Shown in pieces: positions 1 to 10,601 of a stretch of DNA of 64,000 nt (the first letter of the stretch is position 1; every line of letters starts with the position of its first letter). The translations under genes and the position numbers were made by a program. Below the pieces are notes generated by a model. It was not told where the DNA came from. It did no database searches and saw only the letters and a program-made list of their open reading frames with translations. The stretch is from Leishmania donovani (taxonomy: Eukaryota; Euglenozoa; Kinetoplastea; Trypanosomatida; Trypanosomatidae). The DNA lies in assembly GCF_000227135.1 (NCBI RefSeq), contig NC_018241.1, forward strand, positions 501,897-565,896, read 5' to 3'.

Positions 1-1
1 C

Positions 2-649
2 GAGGCGCTGCGCGGCCAGCTGGAGGAGGCGACCCAGCAGCTGGAGGAGACGACCCAGCAGCTGGAGGAGGCGAACGCGGAGAAGGAGCGACTGCGGCGA
101 GCTCTGTCATGTGAGAATGCGGAGCGTAGTGCTGCTGCTGAGTGCTGTAGCGCACTGGAGAGGAAGGTGCAGTTTGTGGTCTCCGACAGGGACTCGTTAT
201 CGTTGATTGTTGCGGAGGCTGTCAAGGAGAAGTCGTCGCTGGCGAAGAGGTTGGCAGACGCTGAAGGGAAGTGCGCCCTGCTGAGCGGGGAAGCGGAAGA
301 GCTGCGCGGAAGTTTGCGGGCGTGCGAGGATAAGGTGCGCGCGGCCGAGGCTGAGCGGAGGCGGCTGTCGGAGGAATTGACGTCCGCGCTGTGGGCGAAG
401 CGGAAGCTCGAAAAGGACAAGGAAAGGCTGAAGGAGGGCTATGTACAGTCGGAAAAGGAGCGGCGTAAACTGGATGCGCGGTTCGAGGCGAGGAACGAGA
501 ATCATGGGAGCGAGGTGGCAGCGGTGCCGTATGCGGCGTCAAAGCAGCCGGCGGAGGGGTGCTTCAGGGCGACTCGCACGGCTCTCAAGGTACTGCGGAA
601 TAACGGTGTTGAAGTGGAGGTGCGGGGGGATGAGTTGGCTGGCGCGTGA
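2..649 (+). CDS. K39: K39-like kinesin, C-terminal end (5' truncated by window edge)
   Basis: The frame is open from the first bases of the window, so only the last 215 codons of a longer gene are present. The first 30 residues are heptad repeats built on LEEATQQ, LEETTQQ and LEEANAEKERL. The rest is a highly charged coiled coil rich in Glu, Lys, Arg and Ala, ending in a short non-helical tail (VEVEVRGDELAGA). The LRGQLEE/LEEANAEKERL repeat style matches what I know of the long, repeat-rich K39-type kinesins of Leishmania, which are cytoskeletal motors and known serodiagnostic antigens. The motor domain is not in the window, so the kinesin assignment rests on the repeat style and the chromosomal context. 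An unrelated coiled-coil protein is possible. The GTG at 167 is internal and is not a start. Confidence 0.75.
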   Translation, partial: EALRGQLEEATQQLEETTQQLEEANAEKERLRRALSCENAERSAAAECCSALERKVQFVVSDRDSLSLIVAEAVKEKSSLAKRLADAEGKCALLSGEAEELRGSLRACEDKVRAAEAERRRLSEELTSALWAKRKLEKDKERLKEGYVQSEKERRKLDARFEARNENHGSEVAAVPYAASKQPAEGCFRATRTALKVLRNNGVEVEVRGDELAGA

Positions 650-2762
650 GGCATGTAATGCACGATCTTGCGCTGTCCAGTGTTTGTAGTTCGCATGCTT
701 AAAAAGACCGGGGAGGTGAACCTGTCGAACCTCCTGTCTCCCTTTGAAACTCTCTCTTACTGTGGAGGCGGATACGTAAAGGACAGTGCAAGTGGAGGAG
801 GCCAACGGCGGGGTCGAGGGCGCGGCTGCACCTGAGAGTAAAGATGCTGTTGTTGTTGTTGCGTGTGCTCGGCCGAGGCACTGCCTGTGCTCAGCTGCAC
901 AGGAAACCATAGAATATATATATATGTACACATATGTTTGTTCTTCGGCTTCCGCACATCGACGGACTTCGAAGGAAAGCGCAGCAGATAGGTGGAGCTA
1001 CGCCGACATACACGCTCACCCACATCCGTGCCTGTGCGGTTGCGTAGGTGCGTGAATAATGTCCCACTTTTCTGTTGTTTGCTTCCTCGTGTGTTTTCCT
1101 TCTCTCTTTGTTTGATCATCGCTAGCATGTTTGTTTTCGTGTCCCCCCACCCCCGACGGCGGACCGTGGCCTTGAGCGCCGCGACCCTTTTTTCCGTGAC
1201 GTATTCGGTGCACGCTGCCCTCGTACACATTTTAGTGTGCTCCGCGATGTTGCACTCTGGAATCTGTTTATCGCCCCGACCCTTTTCGTGCTCTTGCTCT
1301 CTCTCTTTCGATATCGGCACTGTATACCGCATAAGACAGCGATGAGGTTGAGTCCAGCAGCAGTGCGAAGAAGAACCCCCTCCCCCCCTCATCCCGGCCT
1401 GGCTTGGCTTACGTGGGATGGGTGGTGGCGGATCGGCTTTCATAATCACTTCTGGCGTCATTGGCGGGTGAGCGAGAGAGATCACCTTGCTCGTAGACGC
1501 TCCACCCATCTTCTCTGCGAGGCCGCAGTCTTCGTGGAGGACGACGCTGCGAGGGTTGAGTGCGCCCTGCAGTTCTCGCTCGGGCTCACACAAACGCCAT
1601 TTCCGTGTACTACGCATCCACGGACAAAGACGAAGAGGGGGAGGGAAACTTGGGCGTACGTGGTGCCTGCGAATGGCTCTCGTTGTCTGTCCCTCTCTCA
1701 TCGCTCATGTTTAGGTGTCTCGTGCGTGCGCGCCATGGCCGCTTCTCTTTCATTCATGCACGCCCTCGTTCTCCCCTTCCTTCTTCGCATGTACCTCGCC
1801 CTGCTGTCCTCCTCCGCCTCTGTGTTTCTGTGCCTCTGCCTCTCCTTTCCCATGGCCCTTACCACTGCACATGCGCACTTGCGCACGTCGTACACCCCAC
1901 TCACCTCAGCGAGCGCCGGTGCACGCAGAGCAGCTTTGCCAGCCGCATCAACACCACCAACCATCGACGCAGTCCGCGCACGTCAGCACGCCGCGGTGCG
2001 TCTCTCTCGGAAAGAGGCCGCTTAGTATTTCGGATCTTCTCACGCGCGCAGCACGGGAAACCGAAAGAAACGAGAGAGCCGCACCCACGCACCCCCCCTC
2101 CCTCCTCCTCCTCCTCCTCCTCCTCTCCCCCACAGCGACAAGGACAACGAGCCAACACGCCCAAGGCACCTTAGAATCGTACGCGCTCTCTGTGTAGCAA
2201 CACAGCTACAACTCCTTCTTGACACGTCTCACACACGCACACACGCACGCAGACGGAACGGAAAACGCAACTCTTCGCCCTCTTCGCTTCCTCCTCCTTC
2301 TCTCTGTGTGTGGGTGTTCCTCTCGTGGCCGCTGTTGGACGTGAGCCCCTTCACCTTTTTTATACCCGTGCACCTTTGCGGTTGGCGGGCCACATCGAGG
2401 AAAGGGCCTTGTATGTCTTGGTGCGTGCGTGCTGCCTGCGTCACACGGTCGCATGTATCGGGCCTCATCCTTCTCTTGCCCGATTGTGTAGTGCAGCTCC
2501 TTTCACGGACCTTGCTTTGCGTGCAGTCGGTTCTGTGCGGGGGGCTAAGGCCGTAACTGTCTTTTAGTTGCTCTTCCCCACTGCTACCCCTTCCGTGGAG
2601 TGGTCTAGGTGCCTTCTACAGCCGCTTGCCCGCTATTTTTCTTGCTGTGTCTCACTGCACGTGCCAGGGCCGCCGCCTTCGGACCTCTAACCCTCGCGCT
2701 AGGAGCTGTTTTACGTGTCCTTTTCGTTGCCCGCCGGTACCTGCTTTTGCCACAACGTCGCA
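650..2762. other. Intergenic region: kinesin 3' UTR and upstream region of the next gene
   Basis: About 2.1 kb without a credible gene. It holds an AT dinucleotide tract near 913-925, long C/T-rich stretches, and a (CTC)n microsatellite at about 2092-2131. Open frames on both strands are low-complexity Ser/Arg/Pro/Leu readings of pyrimidine-rich DNA. The last few hundred bases hold C/T tracts of the kind that direct trans-splicing. Confidence 0.7.
2092..2131. repeat. (CTC)n pyrimidine microsatellite
   Basis: Directly visible run of C followed by about eight CTC units and a C-run. Such tracts are common in trypanosomatid intergenic DNA and may serve as polypyrimidine signals. Confidence 0.85.
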
Positions 2763-5570
2763 ATGGATCTGGCGGAGAAGCGGAAGCAGCTGGAGGCCCT
2801 TCGCGCCGCCCGGCAAGCGAAGCAGCAGGTAGTGGAGCAGTACATCTCTGGCCGTTCCTCAAACCCGGGTGGCAGCCCAACGTCCTCGACGTCCTTGTCG
2901 AGGAGTACCCTTGCTTTGGCACCTCCTGCCATTGCTTCTGCGGGCGACTCAGCGGCAGCGACAGGCACCTCGACTTCGCCAAGCTCGGCACTGCCACCGC
3001 CGCTTCGTAGCCGCAGCGGTGGGGGGCGGCTGTCTGTATCGTCGACTCGCGGCACCGCTGCCACCGCCAAAGCCGCCGCCCCTTCTGCGGCCTCATCGCC
3101 TGTCACGTCGGCCTCGCCGACCACCCCGACGGCGCAGAAGGCGCGCCCGACAACCCCTAGTAGGCAGTCCGCTCCCTCACAGGCGCAAGATGCCGCCGCC
3201 GCCGATGGGGGCGCCGCACCTCGATCGATTCACCTGGTGTCATTCAACAAGGAGAGCACGTCGGCGCACGCAGCCGTGGCCGGCTTCTCTGCCGCTTCTC
3301 CAAACGCGCACCCTGTTGTCGGGTCGCTTTATGGATCAGCTCTGCCGCCGGTTACCTCAAGGGCCGCCGCCGCGCCTCCAACAGAGGAAGGACTGGCCGC
3401 TTATGGGGGCTGGGGCTTCCTGCGAAAGTGTATGCGTGTCTCAGCGCGGGATGCCACCGGGGCTGTGGTGACGCAACCCGTCTGCATCTTCAACCCTTCT
3501 GTGCTGCTCGGTGATGTAGCCGGGTCAGTCGAGAGTAGCCGCCGACGCGTCATCTTGGACTCCACCTCGTGCCTCGTGCCCTACGACGGCGCGGCTGCCG
3601 GCCAGCGACTCGGCGATGCTGCCATGATGACCTCGCCTACGGTGTGGTCGGTGTGCGTGGCAGCGGCCTACGGATCGTGCGACTCTCCCGCTGTAACGGT
3701 TGGCGGCAATGGCGGTGAGCTTTCCGTGAACACGCGCTGCCATGGTAACACCGACCTGGCAGGGCCGGACAATCGCACGGGCGCCAGCGCGCTCGACCCG
3801 CTGTTCATGCTCAGCCCCGGTGGCACCTCTGTCGGGATGTCTCAGCAGCGCACCGGTGCGGCTGCCAGGCCGGCGACCGGTGCCGCTGCCGCTGCGGCTG
3901 CTGCGAGGGTGCGTGCCTCCATGGATTGCGGGTATCCGTGGGGCTCCGCCTCCGCCGCACCGTCGGCTGTGCCGGGCACCACGACAGAGTCGGCTCTGAA
4001 GGTGGCGAAGGAGTCACCAGGACTTGTGCTGGCGTGGTTCCTCGTGCCTCTGCCTGCCAACACGATGCCCCGAAAGGAGGGCTCCTTTGCCGGGGCTGCA
4101 GCGGCTGCTGGTGGTGGGTTCGTGGGCTGCGTCAGCGGCAACATAACGACGACGCCTGAGCACGTTGTGATTGTGCTCCCTCTCGTGTGCGACTCGGAGG
4201 TGACGACACTGCTCGCCCATCCATTGCAGCCGTCGACGCTGCTCGGTGGAACCCGGTGTGGCCGGATCGTGCAGTGGTCGATTGGGCAGGCATGGGCACA
4301 GATCGAACCGCGCCGGCTACTGGAGCGGGCGCTGGCGACGACAGGCACCACGACGACTCTGCTACTTCCGCCACAGCGACCGGCCCACTCATCGTTTCCG
4401 TCGCCGCAGGCACATCAAGCGCCGGTGTTGCGCATGGCCGTTCACGGCGACGCCAGCTGCCACCACCTTTACTCCATCAGCCAAGAGGGCAAGGTGTGCA
4501 CGTGGACGGCGTCGCAGCCACTGCACCCAACGGCGTCCTGCCTGTCATACCTCGGCATTCGGCCGATGGGCTGTATCGGGGTGACGGCGCAGTTCGTGGA
4601 GCGGGCCGGCACGGACGCCATGACAAAGGTTTTCATTGGCACCACCTCGGGTGCGCTCCTCGTCGGCGCGAACAGGGACGCGAAGTCGATCGAGCTCCAG
4701 TACTACGGCCCGCCACGCGCGCTGCCAACTTCATCGACTGTTATTAGGACACTCGACATCACCGCCACGTCAGCCTACCCGAACGGTGCAGCAGCAGCCT
4801 CTACCGCTTCGTTCCGTGACGGCGCAGGGGCCACCGCGTCGACTTGTTTGACAGCCTCGCTCGAGCACCCCGCGGGCGCTGAGGCTTCTGCTGCTCCTGA
4901 GCAGAGCGGTCACCACCTCACCGCGATGTCCTCGCCATCACCAGCGGCTGCCGCGGTGGCGCGCCGTGTTCAGGCTGCGGCACTGCAGCCACACCGAGGT
5001 CGCATCGTCTCGATGGCTTTGCAAACGGCGACCCACGGCCTGCGGGGTCGTGACTGTATCGTGTCGGCGGCGACGGACGGCAGCTGCGTCGCCTGGTTTG
5101 ACCGCTCTGTCATCCCTCTCGAAGGCTTCTCCTCGGCCGTAACGAGCGTCTGCTGGTCGCCGACGAAGCATGGCGTTCTCGCTGCCGGTGACGCCAGTGG
5201 ACTGGTTACCGTGTGGGCTGTGAACACGAGCATCATTACGCCTGTGGTGACCGTGTCGCTGCGTGAAGCGGGCCACCGCGCTTGCGGCAACGCGTCATCA
5301 GACGGGGTGCTGTGGGTGGTGCCAGGGACGAGCGACGCAGCTGCTGGAGCTGGCGACGGCACCGCCGGTGGTGGTACCTTAGGCTTTGGGGGTGACGACG
5401 ATGAGGCCGATGCTGTCGACGGAGAGGAGGTGGGTGCCTCGCTGGGTGAGGCTGACGTGGTCGGCTCCGCCATCTCCTCTGTCTTCTTCTCTCGCGACGG
5501 GCAGTGGCTGTTCGCGAGTACGGCGAGAGGCTACGTGCACACACTGCACTTGGGCACTTCACTGGTGTAG
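2763..5570 (+). CDS. Cytoplasmic dynein intermediate chain-like WD40 protein
   Basis: 935 residues from the ATG at 2763; the open frame reaches 2715 only through a GTG codon. The N-terminus (MDLAEKRKQLEALRAARQAK) is a short charged helix like the N-terminus of dynein intermediate chains, which binds dynactin and other partners. A long Ala/Ser/Pro/Thr-rich linker follows. From about residue 475 to the end come WD-type blades: LLGGTRCGRIVQWS (about 490), SQEGKVCTWT (about 575), FIGTTSGALLV (about 625), SAATDGSCVAW (about 770) and SVCWSPTKHGVLAAGDASG (about 797). The order GGT..G.IV.W, then ..GK.C.W, then the CWSPT block, is characteristic of dynein 1 intermediate chains, the cargo-binding scaffold of the motor. 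Dynein-2 intermediate chains (WDR34/WDR60) or another WD protein are possible alternatives. The linker and interblade insertions are longer than usual. Confidence 0.75.
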   Translation: MDLAEKRKQLEALRAARQAKQQVVEQYISGRSSNPGGSPTSSTSLSRSTLALAPPAIASAGDSAAATGTSTSPSSALPPPLRSRSGGGRLSVSSTRGTAATAKAAAPSAASSPVTSASPTTPTAQKARPTTPSRQSAPSQAQDAAAADGGAAPRSIHLVSFNKESTSAHAAVAGFSAASPNAHPVVGSLYGSALPPVTSRAAAAPPTEEGLAAYGGWGFLRKCMRVSARDATGAVVTQPVCIFNPSVLLGDVAGSVESSRRRVILDSTSCLVPYDGAAAGQRLGDAAMMTSPTVWSVCVAAAYGSCDSPAVTVGGNGGELSVNTRCHGNTDLAGPDNRTGASALDPLFMLSPGGTSVGMSQQRTGAAARPATGAAAAAAAARVRASMDCGYPWGSASAAPSAVPGTTTESALKVAKESPGLVLAWFLVPLPANTMPRKEGSFAGAAAAAGGGFVGCVSGNITTTPEHVVIVLPLVCDSEVTTLLAHPLQPSTLLGGTRCGRIVQWSIGQAWAQIEPRRLLERALATTGTTTTLLLPPQRPAHSSFPSPQAHQAPVLRMAVHGDASCHHLYSISQEGKVCTWTASQPLHPTASCLSYLGIRPMGCIGVTAQFVERAGTDAMTKVFIGTTSGALLVGANRDAKSIELQYYGPPRALPTSSTVIRTLDITATSAYPNGAAAASTASFRDGAGATASTCLTASLEHPAGAEASAAPEQSGHHLTAMSSPSPAAAAVARRVQAAALQPHRGRIVSMALQTATHGLRGRDCIVSAATDGSCVAWFDRSVIPLEGFSSAVTSVCWSPTKHGVLAAGDASGLVTVWAVNTSIITPVVTVSLREAGHRACGNASSDGVLWVVPGTSDAAAGAGDGTAGGGTLGFGGDDDEADAVDGEEVGASLGEADVVGSAISSVFFSRDGQWLFASTARGYVHTLHLGTSLV

Positions 5571-7787
5571 TGCTGCTGAGATGAGGAGGAGGGGAGGGGC
5601 AGGTGGCGAAAGGCGCACGGGGAGTGACGGAAACGCCCCCCTCTTCCCTCAGGCATACGCACGCGCCCTCTTCAGCTGATGTACAACACACAGCCTACAG
5701 AGGCCAATGACGGTGTAGAGCCAGAAAGAACTACTGACCCAGGCAGATGATGGTAAAGTGCGCACCTCATTGGAAAAAATGCTGCTGCCGACAGGCTGCT
5801 GGCACCCCGCCAACCCGTGGCTCTCCTTCTTGTGCTTCCGAATCTCCGCGGGGTGGTGAGGCGAGAATTCAGAGGTCGCTCGCACCCTGCTGGGCCTTGT
5901 ACGAACTGGGCAAGTGGCCGCCGTTCAGAAAACGCGTCATGCCGTCTCCTGACGACACAGGGACAGGGCCGCGATGTGTACGTTCTCATGATCCAACTAT
6001 CCCCTTCTCTTATGTGCATGACCTCTGGTGTCTATCCTGTCCTCCGCTCGCACAGCGTGGCAGCTGCAATGCACTCTCTCCTCCCCTCTCTTCCTGCAGA
6101 CGATGCGCCAGCTCAACGGAACGAGTGTTTCGGCTCATCGCTTCACCAGTCACCACCCCGACAGAGACCGCCACCGTCAAGCATGTTGGGTGCACCGAGT
6201 CCGGCAGCAGGCGGGCTCAGACGCCGTCTTGTACGGCTTCAGGGGTGACGGGCGGACTAGGCAGCAGAGACACTAACGGGCCGAAGATCTTGGCAGCCCT
6301 CTCCGCGCCGAGGGGCAGCACCAGCCGCGAGAACCCTCAAAGAGCTCTGAAGGCAGGGCTGTCCGTCGGGTGGGCGGTAGAGGGACAAGACAATGAGGTG
6401 CTCACAGGGGTGGAAGCTTGCCACGCGGGAAGGCGACACGCCACGGGGCTGCATTTTCCTCTGCTAGAGTGCACGCCAATGCAGCTGTGTTGCACGTGCA
6501 CACGGGCAGGCATTTAGTCAGCTTGGCTGCCCTGATCATGTGCATACGATGCGCACAACGAGATTGCATCCAGCCGACACACCGTCTTCAGGACCTTTCC
6601 GGTGTAGACGTGACAAGAGCGATCCTTCGCTATCAGACTCAGGGTGTGGCCCCTCATTCCCACGTAGCTGTGCCGGACCGCGGCTCTCGGGCTAGAACGC
6701 GCGGAGGTGCTGGCTGTTGGCTTTGAGGCCGTAGTGCCACAGAAGTGTGCCGAGCAAGACGTGGATAAGTGGAATGCGTGTGAGTGCGCTAGAGAGCGCG
6801 AGCGAGTCGCTAGTCGACGCACGACTAGCGACAGCAGGGGGCACATGCGCTTCTTCTATCCGACCTCTCCCGTGCGATGAGGTTAGAGGAGACATGCAAC
6901 CATGGAAAATGCATCAAAGAAGTTTGCAAGTGATTCACACGCACACACACACACACACACAGATGATGCTTCATAAGATGCGCACCACATGTGGTGCGCT
7001 TGCGTGCGTGCAGCGGTCTGTCGCCTCATTTGCCGTGCGCTGTTCTCTTAGTATGGTGACGGGGGGTCTCGTACGGGTCTTTTGCTTTTTCGAAATCTCT
7101 CCTCCGCTTCTGCTCCTCTTCTGCGCCTCTCACCCTTGAGCTCGCGGCTCTCCGCGGCTGGCTGCATGCGACTAGCTGTGCGGCGCGTCTTTGGCCACTT
7201 CCTCCCCCTGCGCTGACGCCCACCATTGGCTCCTCCACCATCCTCGCTGCTCTTCTTTTCACGGCACATTATGTGCTGCCGGCACACGTCAGCATGATGA
7301 CGCCCAAAAAGCAAGCGAGCAGGCTCACACACACTCCTCGCTCCCTTGATGGGGCGGACACTCGCTCGTGCGCACGTTTAAAGGGACGCGCTCGCACCCG
7401 AGAGCGCGTCGTCACGGTTGGCCAGCTGCTGCGTAGCACACCCCATGGCCTGCGCTTCGGGGCGCGTCCGTCAGCTCTCACCTCCTCCTCTCCACCATCT
7501 CGCACAGCGCCTGGTACGCTGGAGGCCACACCACAACTTTTCTCCTGAGCGAAGGGACAGGCAACGCAGCGGCGCGTCCTGGACGCAGTGACACCCATCG
7601 ACAGTACACTTCCTCCCTCTTCTCTTCTCCTTTCTTCTTCGTTATATTTTGTGGTGACGCGGAGGGACAGAGTTATTCGGATACGCACAGGTATCCTGCA
7701 TACCCACAACACGGAGCCGCGCGCACACACACAGCGAGCGCGTTGCGTTGACTTATTAGTGCTACAAAGGCTCGCCAAACTCCTAGA
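5571..7787. other. Intergenic region between the dynein-like and cold-shock-like genes
   Basis: 2.2 kb without a supported gene. About 5750-6730 is unusually balanced in base composition, with no long C/T tracts, and could be a decayed element. A 256-codon open frame there (5747-6517) has no recognisable motif and biased composition. A (CA)n tract lies at about 6939-6961. C/T-rich DNA before 7788 may carry the splice-acceptor signals of the next gene. Confidence 0.6.
6939..6961. repeat. (CA)n microsatellite
   Basis: Directly visible run of CA dinucleotides interrupted by one CG near the start. Confidence 0.85.
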
Positions 7788-9335
7788 ATGCTGTCAAACT
7801 TCTCCTGCCGCGTGCTGCTCACGCTCCCAGCGGCGTTGCCTCCCCTGAGCTTTACTCGTCGCAGTGATGTCGTTGCCACGGCTGCTCTCCGGACCGGAAG
7901 CAGGATGGGTTTGAGCTGCGCGCTGACGAGCGGGCTCTCGCCTCGTTGCTTTTCGAACACGCCTGCTCGACTCAGCTGTGGCGCTGGTATTCTGCATCGT
8001 TCTAAGCTGTGCCTCAGCGGTTTTGGGGAGCCTGCGCAAGGCAGGCCGCACAGTACGAACCACGGCGCTGTGCGTCTGCACGGCACTGTGACCGCCTTCA
8101 AGCACCGCCGTGGCTACGGCTTTGTGCTGGCGGAGGGGATCGCCGCATCTGCGCCCCCTCTCAAGCATACGTACGTCGCTCTAGATACTCATGCTGCGGC
8201 TGCTAGAAACGATGGCGTCCCGCCGGCGCGAGAGGAGCCGTGCAACGAACTGCACAAGTCCTTCTTTTTTACTCGCAGCGCACTGATGGGCGGCTTTTAC
8301 GTGACGGAGGGAGAGCGGGTCTCGTTCGCGGTAGTTCCGGTGCCCCCGAGGAAAGGAATCAATCGCCGAGTAGCGGGAGACTCGCCGAGCAGCTGTAAAG
8401 ACGACGGTGACCACGCTGCCTTAGCCGCCGCCGAGACGGCAGAGTTCTCGCTGGGCAGTCCAGAAGGGGGGTTGGAGGAAGACAGCAGCGCAGTCACGAG
8501 CGATACCCAATCCCAGCCGCATCGCATCGCCGTCAGCTTAAGATACTACGACGACAAAACAGGAAAGGAAAAACCGATATCCCCGCTGACGCTCTACGGG
8601 AAAATTGTAGAGTGGGATGCAGCGGCGGGTGTCGGCGTGATTGCGGAGCTGGACACGCGTCGGCAGTATCACGAAGATGCACCGCGCTTTCCCTTTTCGT
8701 TGGAGAACGTGGATCTCGCCCTTGGCACCGAGTTGCGCTCCGGCCGCTACGTACGCTTCTGCCTGGAGCCTGCCACTCCCGCGCACAGTGGCGGCGGCGA
8801 AGACACCGCCGCCGCGGCGACCCCCACAAGTGGCGCAGAGGCCGCTGCTGATGTCGACGAGGATGTGGAGCTCGTGGCGCAGCGCGTCATCATTGATTCC
8901 ACGATGGAGCGTCGAAAGGGCGCCTTTGGCCGCCCGCTCGTTTTGGCTGACGCAGCACCGGGTACGATGACGAGCGAGTCCCGGTTCTCTGGCGTGGTAC
9001 GGGAGGTGAAGGTAGATCACTTCGGCTTCATCCAGGATGACCTCAGCGGCGAGTCCATCTTCTTCCACTTTTCAAACACGTCTTCGAAGGTGAAGGCGGG
9101 CGACCGGGTCACGTATCTGCTTCGCGAGGTGGAGTATGGCAAGCACGCCGGCAAGAAGGCGTGCTACGACGTCCTCATTGATCAGACGTCGACGAGCCGT
9201 GCACCCGGCGCAGCCAGCGATCGCGGGGCGTCTGCGGGTGCCGGAGATGCGGGTGGGCATCATCGGAAACACGCGGCAGAACGCCGCTCCAAGACGGCAC
9301 GCGATGAAGACGACTTGGACTTCGAACTCCTGTAG
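7788..9335 (+). CDS. Mitochondrial-type protein with three cold-shock-domain-like segments
   Basis: 515 residues from the ATG at 7788. The first 40 residues are rich in Arg, Ser, Leu and Ala and nearly free of acids, which fits a mitochondrial presequence. Segment 1 (about 95-185) has GTVTAFKHRRGYGFV and KSFFFTRSAL, separated by an insertion. Segment 2 (about 265-330) has YGKIVEWDAAAGVGVIAELD. Segment 3 (about 398-465) is the best conserved: SGVVREVKVDHFGFIQDD followed by SIFFHFSN and AGDRVTYLL, matching the RNP1 (GFGFI) and RNP2 (VFFHF) motifs of cold-shock domains. These are nucleic-acid-binding OB folds. A single-CSD mitochondrial RNA-binding protein (RBP16) is known in trypanosomes, so a role in kinetoplast RNA processing is plausible by analogy. 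The C-terminus is Gly/Ala-rich, then basic and acidic. The third domain is secure; the first two are weaker. Confidence 0.75.
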   Translation: MLSNFSCRVLLTLPAALPPLSFTRRSDVVATAALRTGSRMGLSCALTSGLSPRCFSNTPARLSCGAGILHRSKLCLSGFGEPAQGRPHSTNHGAVRLHGTVTAFKHRRGYGFVLAEGIAASAPPLKHTYVALDTHAAAARNDGVPPAREEPCNELHKSFFFTRSALMGGFYVTEGERVSFAVVPVPPRKGINRRVAGDSPSSCKDDGDHAALAAAETAEFSLGSPEGGLEEDSSAVTSDTQSQPHRIAVSLRYYDDKTGKEKPISPLTLYGKIVEWDAAAGVGVIAELDTRRQYHEDAPRFPFSLENVDLALGTELRSGRYVRFCLEPATPAHSGGGEDTAAAATPTSGAEAAADVDEDVELVAQRVIIDSTMERRKGAFGRPLVLADAAPGTMTSESRFSGVVREVKVDHFGFIQDDLSGESIFFHFSNTSSKVKAGDRVTYLLREVEYGKHAGKKACYDVLIDQTSTSRAPGAASDRGASAGAGDAGGHHRKHAAERRSKTARDEDDLDFELL

Positions 9336-10601
9336 TAGCGTATGACCGCGCCCACCACCACTTCTGGCTCTCCTTTGTGTGAGTGTGGGTGCTTAAATAA
9401 ATCTGCTTCTTGTGTATGTCTGCGTGCGCGTTCACGTGCTGCTGTGGTCCTCGTCTGTGCGTCGTGCGTGCCTCCCTCTCTCTCCGTGCCTCTGCGTGCA
9501 CGTCCGTGAGAAGGCGCTTCTCCTCCCTTTTCTACGCAGACTTGGACGCGCCTCGTGCTTGATGCCTCAGCCTTTTCTTTCTCCCAACTTGCGAGACAGC
9601 GACGCAGCGGCAAGGGCGCCGGCGGACATTGTGGGCGACTAATGAAGAGTAACCGTAGCAGCAGCTGACGTGGCGCCACTTGTGTAGAGGGCGAACACCA
9701 CAAAAAAAGTACCAAACATATACGCAAGCCCAGACGACGCACAAGGGTTTTCCTGGCGTTGCGTTTCTCCTCTCAACTCTCCATCGTTTAAAGGTAACCC
9801 AGAGAAAAGGCAATGGGGTGCGGACACGCGCACACACATGCATCGACTGGCCATTCACTTACGGCACGCAAGCAGAAGAAGCCGAAGGGATGGCTCATCA
9901 CTGTAATTGATTCACCGCGGACGTGGCGGTGCGTGCCATGGTGTGGTGGCAGGTGTGTATCGTATTCTGTTTTACTTTCAGGCAGAGAGCGGAGGCGAGA
10001 AGGATGCGATGGGAGCCTGTGGCTACTGCGCTGTGCCGCACCTTCTCCCCACCATTCTCTCTCTTCCGGTCGATGTGGCTGTCGGAGGGGGGGGGGCTCA
10101 TCTGCTGTGCCAACTGGGCAGTCTTTTCGCTCCTTTATTCTCATATTACTTTGCCCTCTTCATGCGCGCCGCCTCCCCTCTCTTCGTCCTCGTCCTCGTC
10201 CTTACTTTCTCAGCCGGTGAGGGAGGGAGGGAGGGAGAGCGGATGGTGATGGGTGGGGTCGCAACATGTCGTGCCCTTGTGGCACGCTCCTGTTTTTCTA
10301 TCACTCTTGCTGAATCACGTTTCTTCTGCTCAACGCGCTAACCCGATCCCCGCCCTCTCTCTCCACACACACACACACAAGCACACATTTTTCGGCACTT
10401 GTGTCAGGGGTTATTTATTTCTCTCAACCACTGCCCCCTTTTTCGCTGCATTCCACCCCCTCCTCCCGCTAGCCGGCCGCCTTTCTGCTCCTGTGCCACG
10501 CCCACGCACACCTGAAGGATCACTTACACTCGCCGCCACAACACAGAGCCTCACGCACACGAAAAGGACGAGGAGGCCGGCATTGATCGATAGTGCTGCA
10601 G
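9336..10601. other. Intergenic region before the Tubby-like gene
   Basis: About 1.27 kb, C/T-rich with short G-runs (for example about 10086-10095), (GGGA)n near 10217-10235 and a (CA)n tract near 10363-10379. No gene was recognised. Confidence 0.65.

Noticed and set aside
757..1701. 314-codon open frame on the minus strand
   Set aside because: Composition is the antisense of T/G- and C/T-rich intergenic DNA, with no domain or motif, and it opposes all neighbouring genes.
1237..2025. 262-codon open frame on the plus strand
   Set aside because: Starts hydrophobic but dissolves into Ser/Leu/Arg low complexity from pyrimidine-rich sequence; no recognisable fold.
5747..6517. 256-codon open frame after the dynein-like gene
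   Set aside because: Biased Cys/Ser/Arg/Gly composition and no motif; kept only as part of an unusual intergenic block.
10086..10095. G-run as an origin or regulatory signal
   Set aside because: Short homopolymer of a kind seen at many intergenic positions; no supporting context.
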